This document shows positions 35,501-44,654 of a stretch of DNA of 64,000 nucleotides, piece after piece. The stretch's first letter is position 1; every line of letters begins with the position of its first letter. A model generated the notes under the pieces. The model made no database searches. It worked only from the letters and a program-made list of their open reading frames with translations, and had not been told where the DNA came from. Where the stretch lies: the NCBI GenBank assembly GCA_958450365.1, contig CAUEEP010000897.1:274501-338500 (forward strand), written 5' to 3'. Both the position numbers and the translations under genes were made by a program. This DNA is from Mesorhabditis belari (Eukaryota > Nematoda > Chromadorea > Rhabditida > Rhabditidae).

Positions 35501-35716
35501 TTAGCCATTAACAAAACAGTTTTAAACCTTAGAATTATCTAAAGATTCCTATTTTTCAATTTCCAGATCCTCCAAGAGGTGAACGAGCGAATTTGCGGCT
35601 CTTCTAACTTCAATGGAAACACTCCATCAATTCATCAAATCACAGAAAACCTCCAGGGAATGAAGATGAGCAAAAGCCTATCGGAATTCGTCAACGATTT
35701 GCTCAAATCCCCATAA
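23446..35716 (+). CDS. TBC1D12/TBC1D14-type RabGAP
   Basis: Phase-consistent exons: (23446-23585), 24436-24534, 28152-28261, 28551-28704, 29080-29257, 30211-30341, 30954-31060, 31817-31888, 32370-32492, 33182-33315, 33366-33505, 34051-34154, 35169-35274, 35353-35422, 35567-35716. Length is 605 aa, or 560 aa if it starts at ATG 24431. The TBC domain accelerates GTP hydrolysis by Rab GTPases; family members act with Rab11 on recycling endosomes and autophagy. Counting from 24431, a Ser-rich N-terminus leads to the family motif [17 protein letters not shown] (about 153-169) and a charged helical stretch. The TBC domain begins at [20 protein letters not shown] (about 233). Both catalytic fingers are present: Arg304 in IHLDVSR and Gln340 in [28 protein letters not shown] also matches. 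Introns are swollen by microsatellites, palindromes and a mariner remnant. Only the first exon is doubtful. Confidence 0.88.
23748..24302. mobile_element. Palindromic element with duplicated right arm
   Basis: ACATGGGCACTATAAAC at the left and GTGTCCATGT at the right are termini. The block with CATTCGAAAGCTCTTGAGAT occurs twice in the right half, each copy matching the left arm in inverse. Confidence 0.75.
24328..24390. repeat. Direct repeat, copy 1 (with 26358-26420)
   Basis: ATACGTTGATATTATTGTAA and onward, ending TATAGGATTTTATG, recurs 2 kb downstream. This copy leads into the acceptor of the 24405 exon. Confidence 0.85.
24605..24990. repeat. (TTC)n polypyrimidine tract in TBC intron
   Basis: Nearly uninterrupted TTC/TCC sequence of about 385 bp. 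Long poly-Phe/Ser frames and reverse Lys/Glu/Arg frames are artefacts. Confidence 0.95.
25693..26185. repeat. 12-bp CTTTCTCTTTCTGT-type minisatellite
   Basis: About 500 bp of TTTCTCTTTCTGTC units with a higher-order pattern: a block of about 130 bp repeats at 25905-26040 and 26040-26180. Confidence 0.95.
26358..26420. repeat. Direct repeat, copy 2
   Basis: Matches 24328-24390 (TGATATTATTGTAAAGAGTT). It leads to a decoy acceptor-like TTTAAAATGCAG at about 26455 that no coding exon follows. Confidence 0.85.
27288..27412. repeat. Poly(A)-rich tract
   Basis: Runs of up to about 24 A interrupted by single C or T inside the palindromic element. Confidence 0.9.
27553..27672. repeat. GCTGTTCTAGGCTA minisatellite
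   Basis: About 9 copies of a 12-14-bp unit. A few inverse copies lie in the opposite arm at 27240-27275. Confidence 0.9.
27929..27948 (+). mobile_element. Helitron-like 5' terminal motif
   Basis: TCTACTATATATAAAGCAG with CTGTC-rich sequence nearby. Similar motifs are at 29274 and 29721. Only the motif supports this call. Confidence 0.3.
28046..28133. repeat. 31-bp repeat, three copies
   Basis: Copies of TTCCGCTGGTATTGCCAGAA plus TTTGTTAAGAA. The array ends just before the exon acceptor at 28151. Confidence 0.9.
28735..28885. repeat. Dispersed repeat in two direct copies
   Basis: CACTCTAATCCCCAGATCTC with TTTCACAGAAGC occurs twice (about 28737-28785 and 28828-28882). An inverse, diverged copy is at about 36007-36068, just after the TBC gene. 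Confidence 0.75.
29300..29485. repeat. GTCT microsatellite
   Basis: CTGTCTGTCTGC-type array directly after a TCTACTATCTATAAAGCAG motif. Confidence 0.95.
29866..29935 (-). pseudogene. tRNA-like sequence
   Basis: Minus strand: A box TGGCGCAGTCGGGAGC resembles elongator tRNA-Met. B box CTGGTTCGACGCC. T5 and T6 runs follow. The anticodon region is TTTTCTACAGC with only three stem pairs. Confidence 0.5.
30047..30115 (+). pseudogene. tRNA-like sequence with T6 terminator
   Basis: A box TGGTGTAGTGGCTAGC and a canonical B box GGGTTCGAGTCC, followed at once by TTTTTT. The GCCCGGTAAGC centre does not give a clear anticodon stem. Confidence 0.55.
30545..30785. repeat. GTTACTGTAA minisatellite
   Basis: Units GGTTACTGTAAGTTGCTGTA and shorter variants in a TBC intron. 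Confidence 0.9.
31971..32057 (-). pseudogene. tRNA-like sequence with internal duplication
   Basis: Minus strand: B box GAGGGTTCAATCCCCTC as at 8046-8115. The D-arm region is expanded by copies of GAATGGT/ACCATTC. Flanks on both sides also match the 8046 copy. Confidence 0.65.
32084..32250. repeat. GAAAGAGAAAGAGAAAGG purine tract
   Basis: Strictly purine plus strand of about 165 bp in a TBC intron. Confidence 0.95.
33638..33946. mobile_element. Palindromic element in TBC intron
   Basis: CCAGGCACTCGATTTAGCCT and its inverse at 33925-33946 are termini. The arms share GACACCAATTACTTTTATTT. Confidence 0.85.
34197..35071 (-). mobile_element. Mariner-family remnant with internal minisatellite
   Basis: Terminal inverted repeats share AAAGTTCGCGGTCACTTG (left about 34220, right inverse about 35043-35060), with TA at the left border. 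Minus-strand frames hold an N-terminal helix-turn-helix fragment with [14 protein letters not shown] (about 34720-34760) and a C-terminal fragment [13 protein letters not shown] (about 34310-34350). The middle of the transposase is replaced by the array at 34455-34690. Inactive. Confidence 0.8.
34455..34690. repeat. CATACCTCGAGGTAGAGC minisatellite
   Basis: About 12 copies of CCATACCTCGAGGT-based units inside the mariner remnant. Confidence 0.93.
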
Positions 35717-35744
35717 ATTCTTTTGCAAAAAAAGGAAAATCTTC

Positions 35745-35819
35745 GAAGCAAGAGGAATCGAACCCTCAAGCTTCGGCCCACCGTCACCCAACGTCTTAAC
35801 CATTGAGCTATCCACGACA
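35745..35819 (-). pseudogene. tRNA-like sequence just after the TBC gene
   Basis: Minus strand: A box ATAGCTCAATGGTTAAG and B box GAGGGTTCGATTCC, followed by TTTT and T7 runs. The anticodon region is ACGTTGGGTGACGG with a short stem. Its 3' end is 29 bp from the TBC stop, on the opposite strand. Confidence 0.55.
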
Positions 35820-36253
35820 CGTTTCTCGCTCTCTCAAAAACCTTTCTAGTGCCATTTCGTGTAGTCGCTACTCTTGTTCTTTTCTAAATTTCGATCTCAC
35901 GACGAGAAAATGAAGCGTCTCTACTATACCGTTTTCTCTCTCGCGTCGCCTAAATTCCTCGAAATCTCGAAAACCGCTTACCAGAACCTATCGATGTGGG
36001 GTCGGAAAATGTAGCTGACGATGAGCTCTAGTGGGGGATTTGAGTGTTGAGCTTCTGTGAAAGCTTGGGAACAATAAAATAGACACCAACTCGGCTCGCC
36101 GGGGCGCACGACTATTAGAGAAAATACGATATATGAAAAAAATAATCGCTGTCCGTCCGGCGTCCCCTTCGAGCATTTTAAAAAACGCTGAAACACGTGT
36201 TTAATGAAATTTCATGTGCTCTTTCTGCAAATTCTGCAAAAAAGTCAAAATAG

Positions 36254-36315
36254 GTGGTCACTGGCGGGGGTCGAACCCGGGTCGTCTGCGCTTGAGCGCG
36301 TTGTCCACTGCGCGG
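36254..36315 (-). pseudogene. tRNA-like sequence adjoining an A-box array
   Basis: Minus strand: A-box core GCGCAGTGGACAACGCGC, B box GGGTTCGACCCC with a well paired T stem, then TTTT and T6 downstream. Upstream on the same strand the A-box core is repeated many times. Confidence 0.55.
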
Positions 36316-36565
36316 AATCCACTGCGCGTAGTCCACTGCGCGTAATCCATTGCGCGTTATCCATTGCGCGTAATCCACTGCGCGTAGCCACTGCGCGTAA
36401 TCCACTGCGCGTTATCCAACTGCACGTCATCCACTGGGCGTAATCCACTGCGCGTAGCCACTGCACGTTATCCACTGCGCGTAATCCATTGCGCGTAATC
36501 CACTGCGCGTTATCCAACTGCACGTTGTCCAACTGCCCGTTATCCACTACGCGTTATCCACTGCG
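36295..36565. repeat. Minisatellite of a tRNA-like A-box core
   Basis: About 18 copies of GCGCAGTGGATAAC (minus strand), alternating ATAAC/ATTAC/CTAC. The unit equals the D-arm segment of the adjacent tRNA-like sequence. Confidence 0.9.
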
Positions 36566-36602
36566 CCAATGCAATGCAATTTGCAACGCTAAAATTTGCA
36601 CG

Positions 36603-37483
36603 ATGAAGTTTTCCAACACAGGGATTTCGTTCCTGGCAATCATTTTTACGATCGCTGAAGCAGACGGGGTAAATTTTTAAATTTGAGCTTTAATCGCAAT
36701 TTGGAAAATTTCCTTTTTCGGAATCCAATCAAATTCACAATTTTCCTCAGAAAAAAAAGCCCAATTTTCATAGAATTTCTTGGAAGAAATCGGAAAATTT
36801 CAATTCGGCGATTCAATCAAATTTTCGCGTCTTGTCAACCTTTTTTTCACTCAAAACAAACGGAAAACTAGTGAAAATTAGTAATTTCGACTTACAATCT
36901 CCTAGCTGAATAGCTTTTAGTCAATAAAACATAGTTTTCTTTTGACTTTTAGCTAAATTTGGCTAGATTTGGTTGGATTTGGCTAGATTTGGTTAAATTT
37001 GGCTAGATTTGAGTAAATTTGGCTAGATTTGGTTAGATTTGGCTAAATTTGGCTAGATTTGGCTAGATTTGGCCGGATTTGGTTAGATTTGGCTAGATTT
37101 GGCTAGATTTGGTTAGATTTGGCTAGATTTGGCTAGATTTGGTTAGATTTGGCTAGATTTGGCTAGATTTGGTTAGATTTGGCTAGATTTGGCTAGATTT
37201 GGCTAGATTTGGCTAGATTTGGGTAAATTTGGCTAGATTTGGTTAGATTTGGCTAGATTTGGCCGGACTTGGTTAGATTTGGTTAGATTTGGTTAGATTT
37301 GGCTAAATTTGGCTAGATTTGGCTAGATTTGGCCGGATTTGGTTAGATTTGGCTAGATTTGGTTAGATTTGGTTAGATTTGGCTAGATTTGGCTAGATTT
37401 GGCTAGATTTTTGCTATACTATATAGATCTTTCTAAATTTACTGAATTTTCGTTCTTAGACGCGCAAAAGAAAGTCATCGTGA
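36603..37483 (+). CDS. Doubtful small secreted peptide (two exons)
   Basis: Exon 36603-36668 encodes 22 residues with a signal-peptide look (ISFLAIIFTIAEADG) and ends at a GGG|GTAAAT donor. A possible second exon at 37460-37483, after TTCTTAG, adds TRKRKSS and a stop in phase. The total is only 29 aa and the intron is mostly minisatellite. It could equally be chance, or the first exon of a gene whose other exons I did not recognise. Confidence 0.18.
36950..37412. repeat. 10-bp minisatellite TTGGCTAGAT
   Basis: About 45 copies of TTGGCTAGAT/TTGGTTAGAT. Confidence 0.96.
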
Positions 37484-38380
37484 GGTCGAGATTTGGCGAA
37501 TTACTTGCTTAAGCCTTTTGATTTTGATTTCTTTTGATTTCTTTAGATTTTAATTTCTTTTGATTTTGATTTCTTTTGATTTCTTGCCTGAATTTCCCCC
37601 CCAAAGAACACTCGCATTTACATTCAAAAACGTTGCTCCAATTACCGTAATTTGTCTTATATCCTTTGTCTTATATCCTTTTTCTTATATCCTTTTTTGC
37701 TTTGATTGAATATCATTTAAAATCTCTAATCGAAAGTCAATTCTAAGAATTGTCCACGGATTTCCCAAGGGATTTCCGAATCGCAAAAGTGTTTCCATTT
37801 CATTTCATTTCATTAAACACACGTATTTTTCTTCCCGTTTTCAATTGCAATCGTGAAAAAGAATGACGAAATTTTCTTATTTTCCCATTTTTTTTGTATT
37901 ATAATTGTTGCAATCGTTTCGTTATTCATTGTTTTTTTTTGAATTTTTCTCTTCTCAAAAAGTGCCTGAGATTTACATGACTTTCTTGTTGTTTTTTGTC
38001 TTTTTTTTCTTCTTTCTTTGCTTTTCCATTTATGCTTCCATTTGGGTGCTCGAATTTATGAAGGCTTTCATTCGTTTCTTTTCACTGAATATCATTTGAT
38101 TATGAGCGAAATCGCAATCCTTTTTTAGCTGGCTTGAACCACAGTGGCCAGAGCTTCCTGAGCTTGAGCTTCCTGGCAAGGGAAGGTGAACTGGCTGAGC
38201 GAAATGCTATGCGATCTATACCATTTGACGTAGAATTTTATGCTGATTCCGAAAATGTATTCCATTTTTGCTAAATAACAATCTGCGAGGAGTTATAAGC
38301 GTCTGAAGTTTTGTTAAGAAATTGTGGTCGTTTGGGTCTTAGCGGCATCCTCTTATCGGCCTCCTTGCTGGCTCGACTTG

Positions 38381-38430
38381 GTGCGGCTGTGGCCGAGTGG
38401 TACATCGTTGTGCGGAAACTAAATGCTTTA
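38381..38430 (+). pseudogene. 5' half of a tRNA-like sequence
   Basis: GCTGTGGCCGAGTGGTAC is a good A box of Leu/Ser type, but no B box follows. Confidence 0.35.
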
Positions 38431-38614
38431 AATTGCGTGAGAGGCTACTGGCCGCCCTTCGTGGGAACTGACGAACAGTTGATGGCGATTGCTCAACATT
38501 ACCTTATGGCTTTATATATGGAAAGCAATGTGCCAGATGGAAAGCGATTATGCGCGCGCACAAAGGACAGCCAGGACACTAGCCAGCAGACCTTGAAAGC
38601 AAAATATGAATCTA

Positions 38615-38684
38615 AAGTGGGGATCGAACTTGCGAGGACTCGCTCTGGAAACGAACGCTCTACGACTTAGCCACTTAGCCAGCT
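38615..38684 (-). pseudogene. tRNA-like sequence inside a palindrome
   Basis: Minus strand: A box TGGCTAAGTGGCTAAGTC and B-box-like AAGTTCGATCCCC, followed by TTTT. The anticodon arm is poor. Confidence 0.45.
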
Positions 38685-39844
38685 GCAATGGAGCGGGCCC
38701 GCAAGGAGGTCGATAAGAGGAGGCCGCTAAGATCCAAATGACCACAATTTCTGAACAAAACTTCAGACGCTTATAACTCCTCGCAGATTGTCATTTAGCA
38801 AAAACGGGATACAGATTCGGAATCAGCATAAAATTCTGCTTCGAATGGTATAGGTTGCATAGCATTTCCCTCAGCCAGTTCACCGTCCCTTGTGGATTTA
38901 ACAATTTATGACTGGTTTTCAAGGGTACTGTAACAGTCAGACTACCGTATACCGAGCTAAAATAGCTTTTGCGATTTTGTCTATCTTTTACATTTCTTCG
39001 AGACGACTACGATAATTGGGGTACTTTTTAGAAAAGAGTTTTTCCCTAAAAAGTTGCCCAGCTACCGGGAAGATTGCGGTGACTGGGCTCTTCTTGACAA
39101 CAACCTTTGTCTCAATTCGACGAATCGTATAGAGAACAACCTTTGTCTCGAGTAACTGCCCCAAATACCGTATTCATTATTTGGAAAGACTACGGTAGCT
39201 GGGGCACTTTTTAGGGAAGAGTCTTTTGTCTTTTTCTTTGCTCTAAAAGTCGCCTGCCCCAATTACCGTACTCTCTCGTGGAATTGATGTTTCAACTTTG
39301 TGCCAGATTCATTTGTGCGTGTCGATTCTCTCAAAGATTTTGCAGAAAAATAAAAGAAGTTACAACTTTGCAAAAACAAAACCCAGCTTTTCTTCGTTTT
39401 CAGGGTTTTCCCACAAAATTAGCGAGAAATTTTGTGAGCCAGAAGCGTTTTGCGGTGATTTTTGGAAGAGCGCTTTTGTTTGGGAATCTTCCGCGGCTTT
39501 TCATCGAACTTGGAGAGACTTTCGGAGCTGCTAATTTCTACAATTTTTCTAATTTCTAATTTCCACAAACAAAAGGTATAAATGTAACTTTTCTGGCGCT
39601 TTTTTCTCGCACTCCTGAACATCGACTGTTCAGTTTTCTGACAATAGCTCAACATTTGTTGAAAAGACCCTTTCCTTTGTCTCTGGACACTCAATTTGTC
39701 GTTTCCTTAATCGCTTCTGCACCAGAAAACGTGTGTTTACACATTTTTAGAGCGCTTCAAAGATTTTTCTCTTTTTCTTCATTGAATCTTTACATTCAGA
39801 ACTTTAGCTATTGATCTTTTTTTGTCTAACTTGGAGTCAGGACG

Positions 39845-39900
39845 GTCAGCCAGTCAGCCAGTCAGCCAGTCAGCCAGTCAGCCAGTCAACCAGTCAGCCA
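39845..39900. repeat. 8-bp repeat CAGCCAGT
   Basis: Seven near-perfect copies. Confidence 0.9.
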
Positions 39901-40258
39901 CCAAGAATATCCAATCGAATCGTACAAGCTCTCACTCAGAGTGGCACTCTCGTCAAACTTTTTTGCTTCTTTAAACTGTTTTAAACTGGTTCCCTACGTA
40001 TTTACAAAGAAGAATCGAGTTGAATTTTATGTAGCTTTCAGAAATTTGATAATAAATGTTAAATTCAACTATCGGCTAGCAAAATGCCAACTTTGAAGGC
40101 TTCTAAAGGCTTTAAATAATTATAGACTCAAAAAGCGGATGGAAATTTGGCAAAAACATCCAGTTTTTGATCTCTTGAGTATATGTGTATAAAAACTCGA
40201 GTCAATAATTCAATGCAAATACGTAAGAAAACCGTTTTTTAAAAAAGCAACAAAGTTT

Positions 40259-40343
40259 GGCGAGAGTGAGACTCGAGCTTGAGGGCAAAAACAATGTTAA
40301 AGGTTTGGTAGTCTAGCAGACTATCCACTAGACCACCATAGCC
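40259..40343 (-). pseudogene. Type II tRNA-like sequence
   Basis: Minus strand: A box TGGTGGTCTAGTGGATAG, weak B box GCTCGAGTCTCAC and a T6 run downstream. It resembles the 13424 copy at its 5' end. Confidence 0.45.
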
Positions 40344-40486
40344 GTTTGTAGAAAAGCGTGTGACGAAGCTAAGGAGCTAAAGGGCTTAAAATTCTATGCC
40401 AAATCCTAAATTCTATTCTATTCTATGGTGATTTTCTATGCGAAATTCCTCGAGTTTGCGAAGCGTTCTGCAAAAACAAAAAACTA

Positions 40487-41722
40487 TTAGGTTGGTGCAG
40501 ATGAAACTTCCGTTGGAACCATAAACAAAATTTATTATAAAAATCCTAATACAGAACCTCAATCCAAAAGATATTCGCCATCATTATCAATGACTCTTTG
40601 CCATCTTCCACGCAGAGAATGGATGCCCTTTTCGAAGAACTCGGGCAACTGCGACTCGAAGAAGTTGGACACCCAGATCTCAACTTCTTCGCGGTTTTTG
40701 AATTTTTTTTTCTGCTAAAGAGTGCTGCATCGACCGAAACAAGTGGTAGTCGGATGGGGCCAAGTCCGGGCTATATGGCGGATGAGGCAGAACTTCCCAG
40801 CCTAATTCCTCGATTTTCTGCTGAGTGATCTTTGCGGTGTGGGGTCGAGCGTTATCGTGGAGGAATTTTGTAGTCGCCGTGTTATTACCTTGACGACGCA
40901 ATGCCTGGTCCGCGCGGCTCAATTGGGCTTTGTAGAGATCCGCCGTGACTCTTTGGCCCGAATCCAGCGCCTCAAAATACACGAGACCTTTACTATTCCA
41001 CCAAATACAAAGCATCACCTTTTTTCCGTGGACATTCGGTTTGGGAGTCGGTTTTGGCGGTTCACCGGCGTCCAACCACTGCCGTTTTCTTGTTGTGTTG
41101 TCGTAACATATCCACTTTTCATCTGCCGTAACAATGGAGTCGAGAAAACCGGCGGTCTTTGCGCGGCGGACGAGAATTCCAGCCATTGTAGCTCGAGTCG
41201 CTTTGTTTGCGTCGCTGAGCTGATGTGGCACCCATTTTCCACACCGATTCGTCTTACCAATTGCGTGCAAATGGCGGAGATTGGTTGTATGGTCGCAGTC
41301 AAACAGCTCTGCAAGCTCCCGAGTTGTTTGGCATGGATCCGATTCGATAGCGTTCTTCAACTCATCGTTTTTCGCGTTTTTCGTCTTCCAAACTCTCATC
41401 ACCGTCTCGGAAGCGCTGAAACCAAGTCCGGCATTGACGTTCGGACAACACGACATCGCCGAATGCTTTGCACAGAGATTCCGCAGGCGTTCTGCCTTGT
41501 TTAAAATCATACAACAAGCAAACCCGCACTCGAAATTTTTCGTCAACCATTTTCTAGAAGCTAAAAATTACTTCAAATTAAGTAAAACGCATAAGTCTTA
41601 GATATCAAAAGACGCGGAAAGAGACGCTCTTTCAGATAGACAAATATCTTCAATAAAAACTTTTATAAGGTTCAAAATATAAACAAACAAGTGTGACGGA
41701 AGTTTCATCTGCACCAACCTAA
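40487..41722 (-). mobile_element. Mariner transposon, 1236 bp
   Basis: Near-perfect terminal inverted repeats start TTAGGTTGGTGCAGATGAAA and the element is flanked by TA on both sides. Its length is typical of mariner. It carries one transposase gene on the minus strand, broken by frameshifts. Confidence 0.95.
40559..41550 (-). pseudogene. Mariner transposase, two frameshifts
   Basis: Begins MVDEKFRVRVCLLYDFKQGR with the N-terminal helix-turn-helix region (SERQCRTWFQRFRDGDESLE). The frame changes near 41365. The catalytic domain follows in another frame, with Asp in VTADEKW, Asp in FLHDNARPHT and Asp in LAPSDYHLF; 34 residues separate the last two (DD34D). A second frame change near 40690 is needed to reach the tail RWQRVIDNDGEYLLD and the stop at 40559-40561. 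The catalytic residues survive, so the element is probably young but inactive, unless the frameshifts are assembly errors. Confidence 0.92.
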
Positions 41723-41830
41723 TAATTCAAGATTTGCATGACCGACTCTATCAGATGGGCTTGGGCTGGAGTGGAAAGGCCAGCTGGGATGATTGTACAA
41801 TCGTCCCCAATATAATCGCAGAATTGCCCC

Positions 41831-41841
41831 CCCCCCCCAGG
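41831..41841. repeat. Poly(C) run
   Basis: Eleven consecutive C, unusual in this AT-rich window; prone to sequencing error. Confidence 0.8.
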
Positions 41842-42029
41842 TTGGGGGATGAAATTGCGATGTTTATCGCAAAATAACCCCAAGTAAAGTCGCATTTTTA
41901 CCCTCCACGATGGGGAACGATTGCGAGTCATTAGCTCGAGTCAAAAGGAAAGCCTGACTCGTTGCTTTACTCTAGTTCGGGGCTCATAAGTCATACCAGA
42001 TTTGGCTTCTAGAGCAAACAGTAAAGCAA

Positions 42030-42122
42030 AGACGTGAAGCTGAGCTGAGCTGAAGTGAAGCTGAGCTGAGCTGAAGTGAAGCTGAGCTGAGCTGAAGTGA
42101 AGCTGAGCTGAGCTGAAGTGAA
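42030..42122. repeat. 21-bp tandem repeat
   Basis: Four copies of GAAGCTGAGCTGAGCTGAAGT. Confidence 0.95.
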
Positions 42123-43074
42123 ACTCGTGGAAAACTGGTGAAAACTGGTGGAATTGCTGTTTGCAAGCATTGCTTTCTGTGATGTCACACAAAATAACTC
42201 CATAAAATCCACAAATAGAGTCCACAAATAAATATTTCTTTTTGGGTAACCCGTTCAACCTTCAAAGCCCTTCAAAGCCCTTCAAAAACCTTAGAACCTT
42301 CAAAAAAACTGCCATAATTGCCAATCTCCATTCAATCAACCAAATTTTTCAACGATTGTCTAAATCTTGTGCTTCCCCATCAAATGATAACACTTTTATT
42401 CAGATGATAAAGTGAAATGTGACCAAAATTGGAGCTCAAATAAGACCAAAATTGAAATGATCGAGGGTAAAATCACGCTTACAGTAGCCTTCTAAAATAA
42501 GTGCTTTTTTTTTAGGGAAACTCATTAGCGATAATGAGAAATTCGGTGAATTCTGCGTAGCCGTATGTTTAGCCGTACTGCATCTTTGTCAGAAAGCTAC
42601 ACACATTTAGTACATCTATTAATAGTACATCTAGCACATTCATACATCTAGTATATCCAATTTCCTTGTCCACATTCGAAAATCCGAAAATCCTATCGCA
42701 TTTTACACAAAGCACACCATTTCGTACGAGAAAAAAAAGGCGGATTCTCAAGAAGCCGATTTCTCAAAAGCCTAAGCCAATTCTCAGAAAAGCAAATTCG
42801 AAATTGGATTCGCCACAAAAGAAAACACGAAATTTTCCATAATTTCCCGTTTCCGACTAATTTCGCGTCCAAAAATCTACTCGAAAATAGAAATTATTTC
42901 AAAAATTGAGTTCAAAGAAAACAAAAAAAACTGTTAGCTAACAGTTTATGATGGAAATGATTAGAATAAAGTACGTTTGAGCTTTCTTGTTGCCGTGTAA
43001 ATCTAAGCGAGACGCTAGTTTAGTGGCTAGAGCTAATAGGCTAGAGTTCCTAGCGAGTGATGCGTATTTTTTGG

Positions 43075-43266
43075 GGTAGGCTAATTTCCGCAATTTTATT
43101 TTGCGCAACTCGCCATAACTTTCTTCTAAGTGGCCCAATTTTCTTGATTTTGGTGTCATTTTGTTGCACTTATTGAGATCTACGAAATGACACCAAAATC
43201 ATAAAGATTGGCTGACTTAGAAGAAAGTTATGGTTGCGCAAATAAAATTGCGGAAATTAGCCTACC
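43075..43266. mobile_element. 192-bp palindromic element (GCGCAACTC family)
   Basis: GGTAGGCTAATTTCCGCAAT and its inverse at 43246-43266 are termini. The inner arms share TAACTTTCTTCTAAGT and GGTGTCATTTTGTTGCAC. Related sequence lies at 2325-3235 and 22430-23203. Confidence 0.9.
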
Positions 43267-43477
43267 CTTGTTTTTTTAAAAAGAACACTTGCAAAAAAAT
43301 TATCGTAGCGAAATTATTGCAAAAAAACTCATGAGTGCCGCCTTATATACGACTTCTTGTAAAGATATTTATTGTTTAGCGGTCTTTCTAGACAACCAAC
43401 TAATGTAATTTCTTTGATCATAATCTATCGAACGCTATCGAAAGCCTAACTTTTAGTTCGACCTGTCTGAAAGACAA

Positions 43478-44105
43478 TACGGTTCCAATACGGTTTCTAT
43501 TTGTTCCCAATACGGTTCCAATACGGTTCCAATGCGGTTTCTATTTTGATCTAATATGTTTCCAATACGGTTCCAATACGCTTCCTATTTTGATCAAATA
43601 TGGTTCCAATACGGTTTCTATTTGTTCCCAATACGGTTCCAATGCGGTTCCAATACGGTTCCTATTTTGATCCAATACGGTTCCAATACGGTTTCTATTT
43701 TGATCCAATACGGTTCCAATACGGTTCCAATACGGTTTCTATTTTGATCTAATATGTTTCCAATACGGTTCCAATACGCTTCCTATTTTGATCCAATCCG
43801 GTTCCAATACGGTTCCTATTTTGATCCAATACGGATCCAATACGGTTCCTATTTTGATCCAATACGGTTCCTATTTTGATCCAATACGGTTCCTATTTTG
43901 ATCCAATACGGTTCCTATTTTGATCCAATACGGTTCCTATTTTGATCCAATACGGTTCCTATTTTGATCCAATACGGTTCCAATACGCTTCCTATTTTGA
44001 TCCAATCCGGTTCCAATACGGTTTCTATTTGTTCCCAATACGGTTCCAATACGCTTCCTATTTTGATCCAATCCGGTTCCAATACGGTTCCAATACGGTT
44101 TCTAT
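43478..44105. repeat. TCCAATACGGTTCCTATTTTGA minisatellite
   Basis: About 30 units of 10-22 bp built from CCAATACGGTT and CTATTTTGAT. Confidence 0.95.
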
Positions 44106-44149
44106 TTGATTCTAAAACATAAAATTTTCCTAGATGTTAATAGATAAAA

Positions 44150-44310
44150 GCTAAAGCCTAATAGATAAAAGATAAAGCTTAGTGTCAATAAATAAAAGAT
44201 AAAGCATAAAAAGTTTCGTATATAGCGAAATTTCTAGAGAAACTCATTCAGCCAATTTCTTCGTAGAGCTTCTTCTAGATTTTTACGGTGAAACACGTTT
44301 TCATCCTCGA
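44150..44310. repeat. Dispersed repeat (inverse of 49320-49430)
   Basis: AATAGATAAAAGATAAAGC units followed by GAAATTTCTAGAGAAACTCA. The inverse, diverged form occurs in intron 4 of the SRT gene. Confidence 0.65.
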
Positions 44311-44654
44311 ATTTGCGCTAAAAGTGAAGCGAAAGATTGACTTTAAAAGATGGGAAACTCAGCAATAAATTTAAAGCATTTTAAAGCTATTTAAAGCAAA
44401 CTTAATTGGTGAATTTGCTATTTTTCAACAAATATGAAAAGAATGAAATTAAACGAAAGTCTAACAAAGAAACGAAAGCCTTTTCTAGAAAGACTAACAT
44501 TTTTGTGATGTAGGAAAAAATGAAACCTCAAAACTAACAATTCCCCGTCAAATTTCCTCTTTAATGCTTTGTGGCTTTGATTTGAAAATCATTTTATCAT
44601 AAAATTTTCTTCAAATTCTTCTGTTTTGTTTATCAGAGTCTCTATTTCAGAAGA

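Larger units (their letters stand above)
38177..38892. mobile_element. 716-bp palindromic element carrying tRNA-like sequences
   Basis: Termini CAAGGGA...TCCCTTG; arms of about 200 bp match, for example GAGGAGTTATAAGCGTCTGA with its inverse near 38755-38780. The spacer contains a plus-strand A-box half and a minus-strand tRNA-like sequence. Confidence 0.88.
35820..44640. other. Second gene-poor, repeat-rich interval
   Basis: Apart from the mariner transposase and a doubtful signal-peptide exon at 36603 I find no coding genes. The content is tRNA-like sequences, minisatellites and palindromes, listed separately. Stretches 37500-38100, 39900-40250 and 42250-42900 show nothing recognisable. Confidence 0.55.

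Noticed and set aside
40839..41504. 221-codon plus-strand frame
   Set aside because: It is the antisense shadow of the mariner transposase.
42938..43159. 73-codon minus-strand frame
   Set aside because: It covers half of a palindromic MITE and has no protein-like character.
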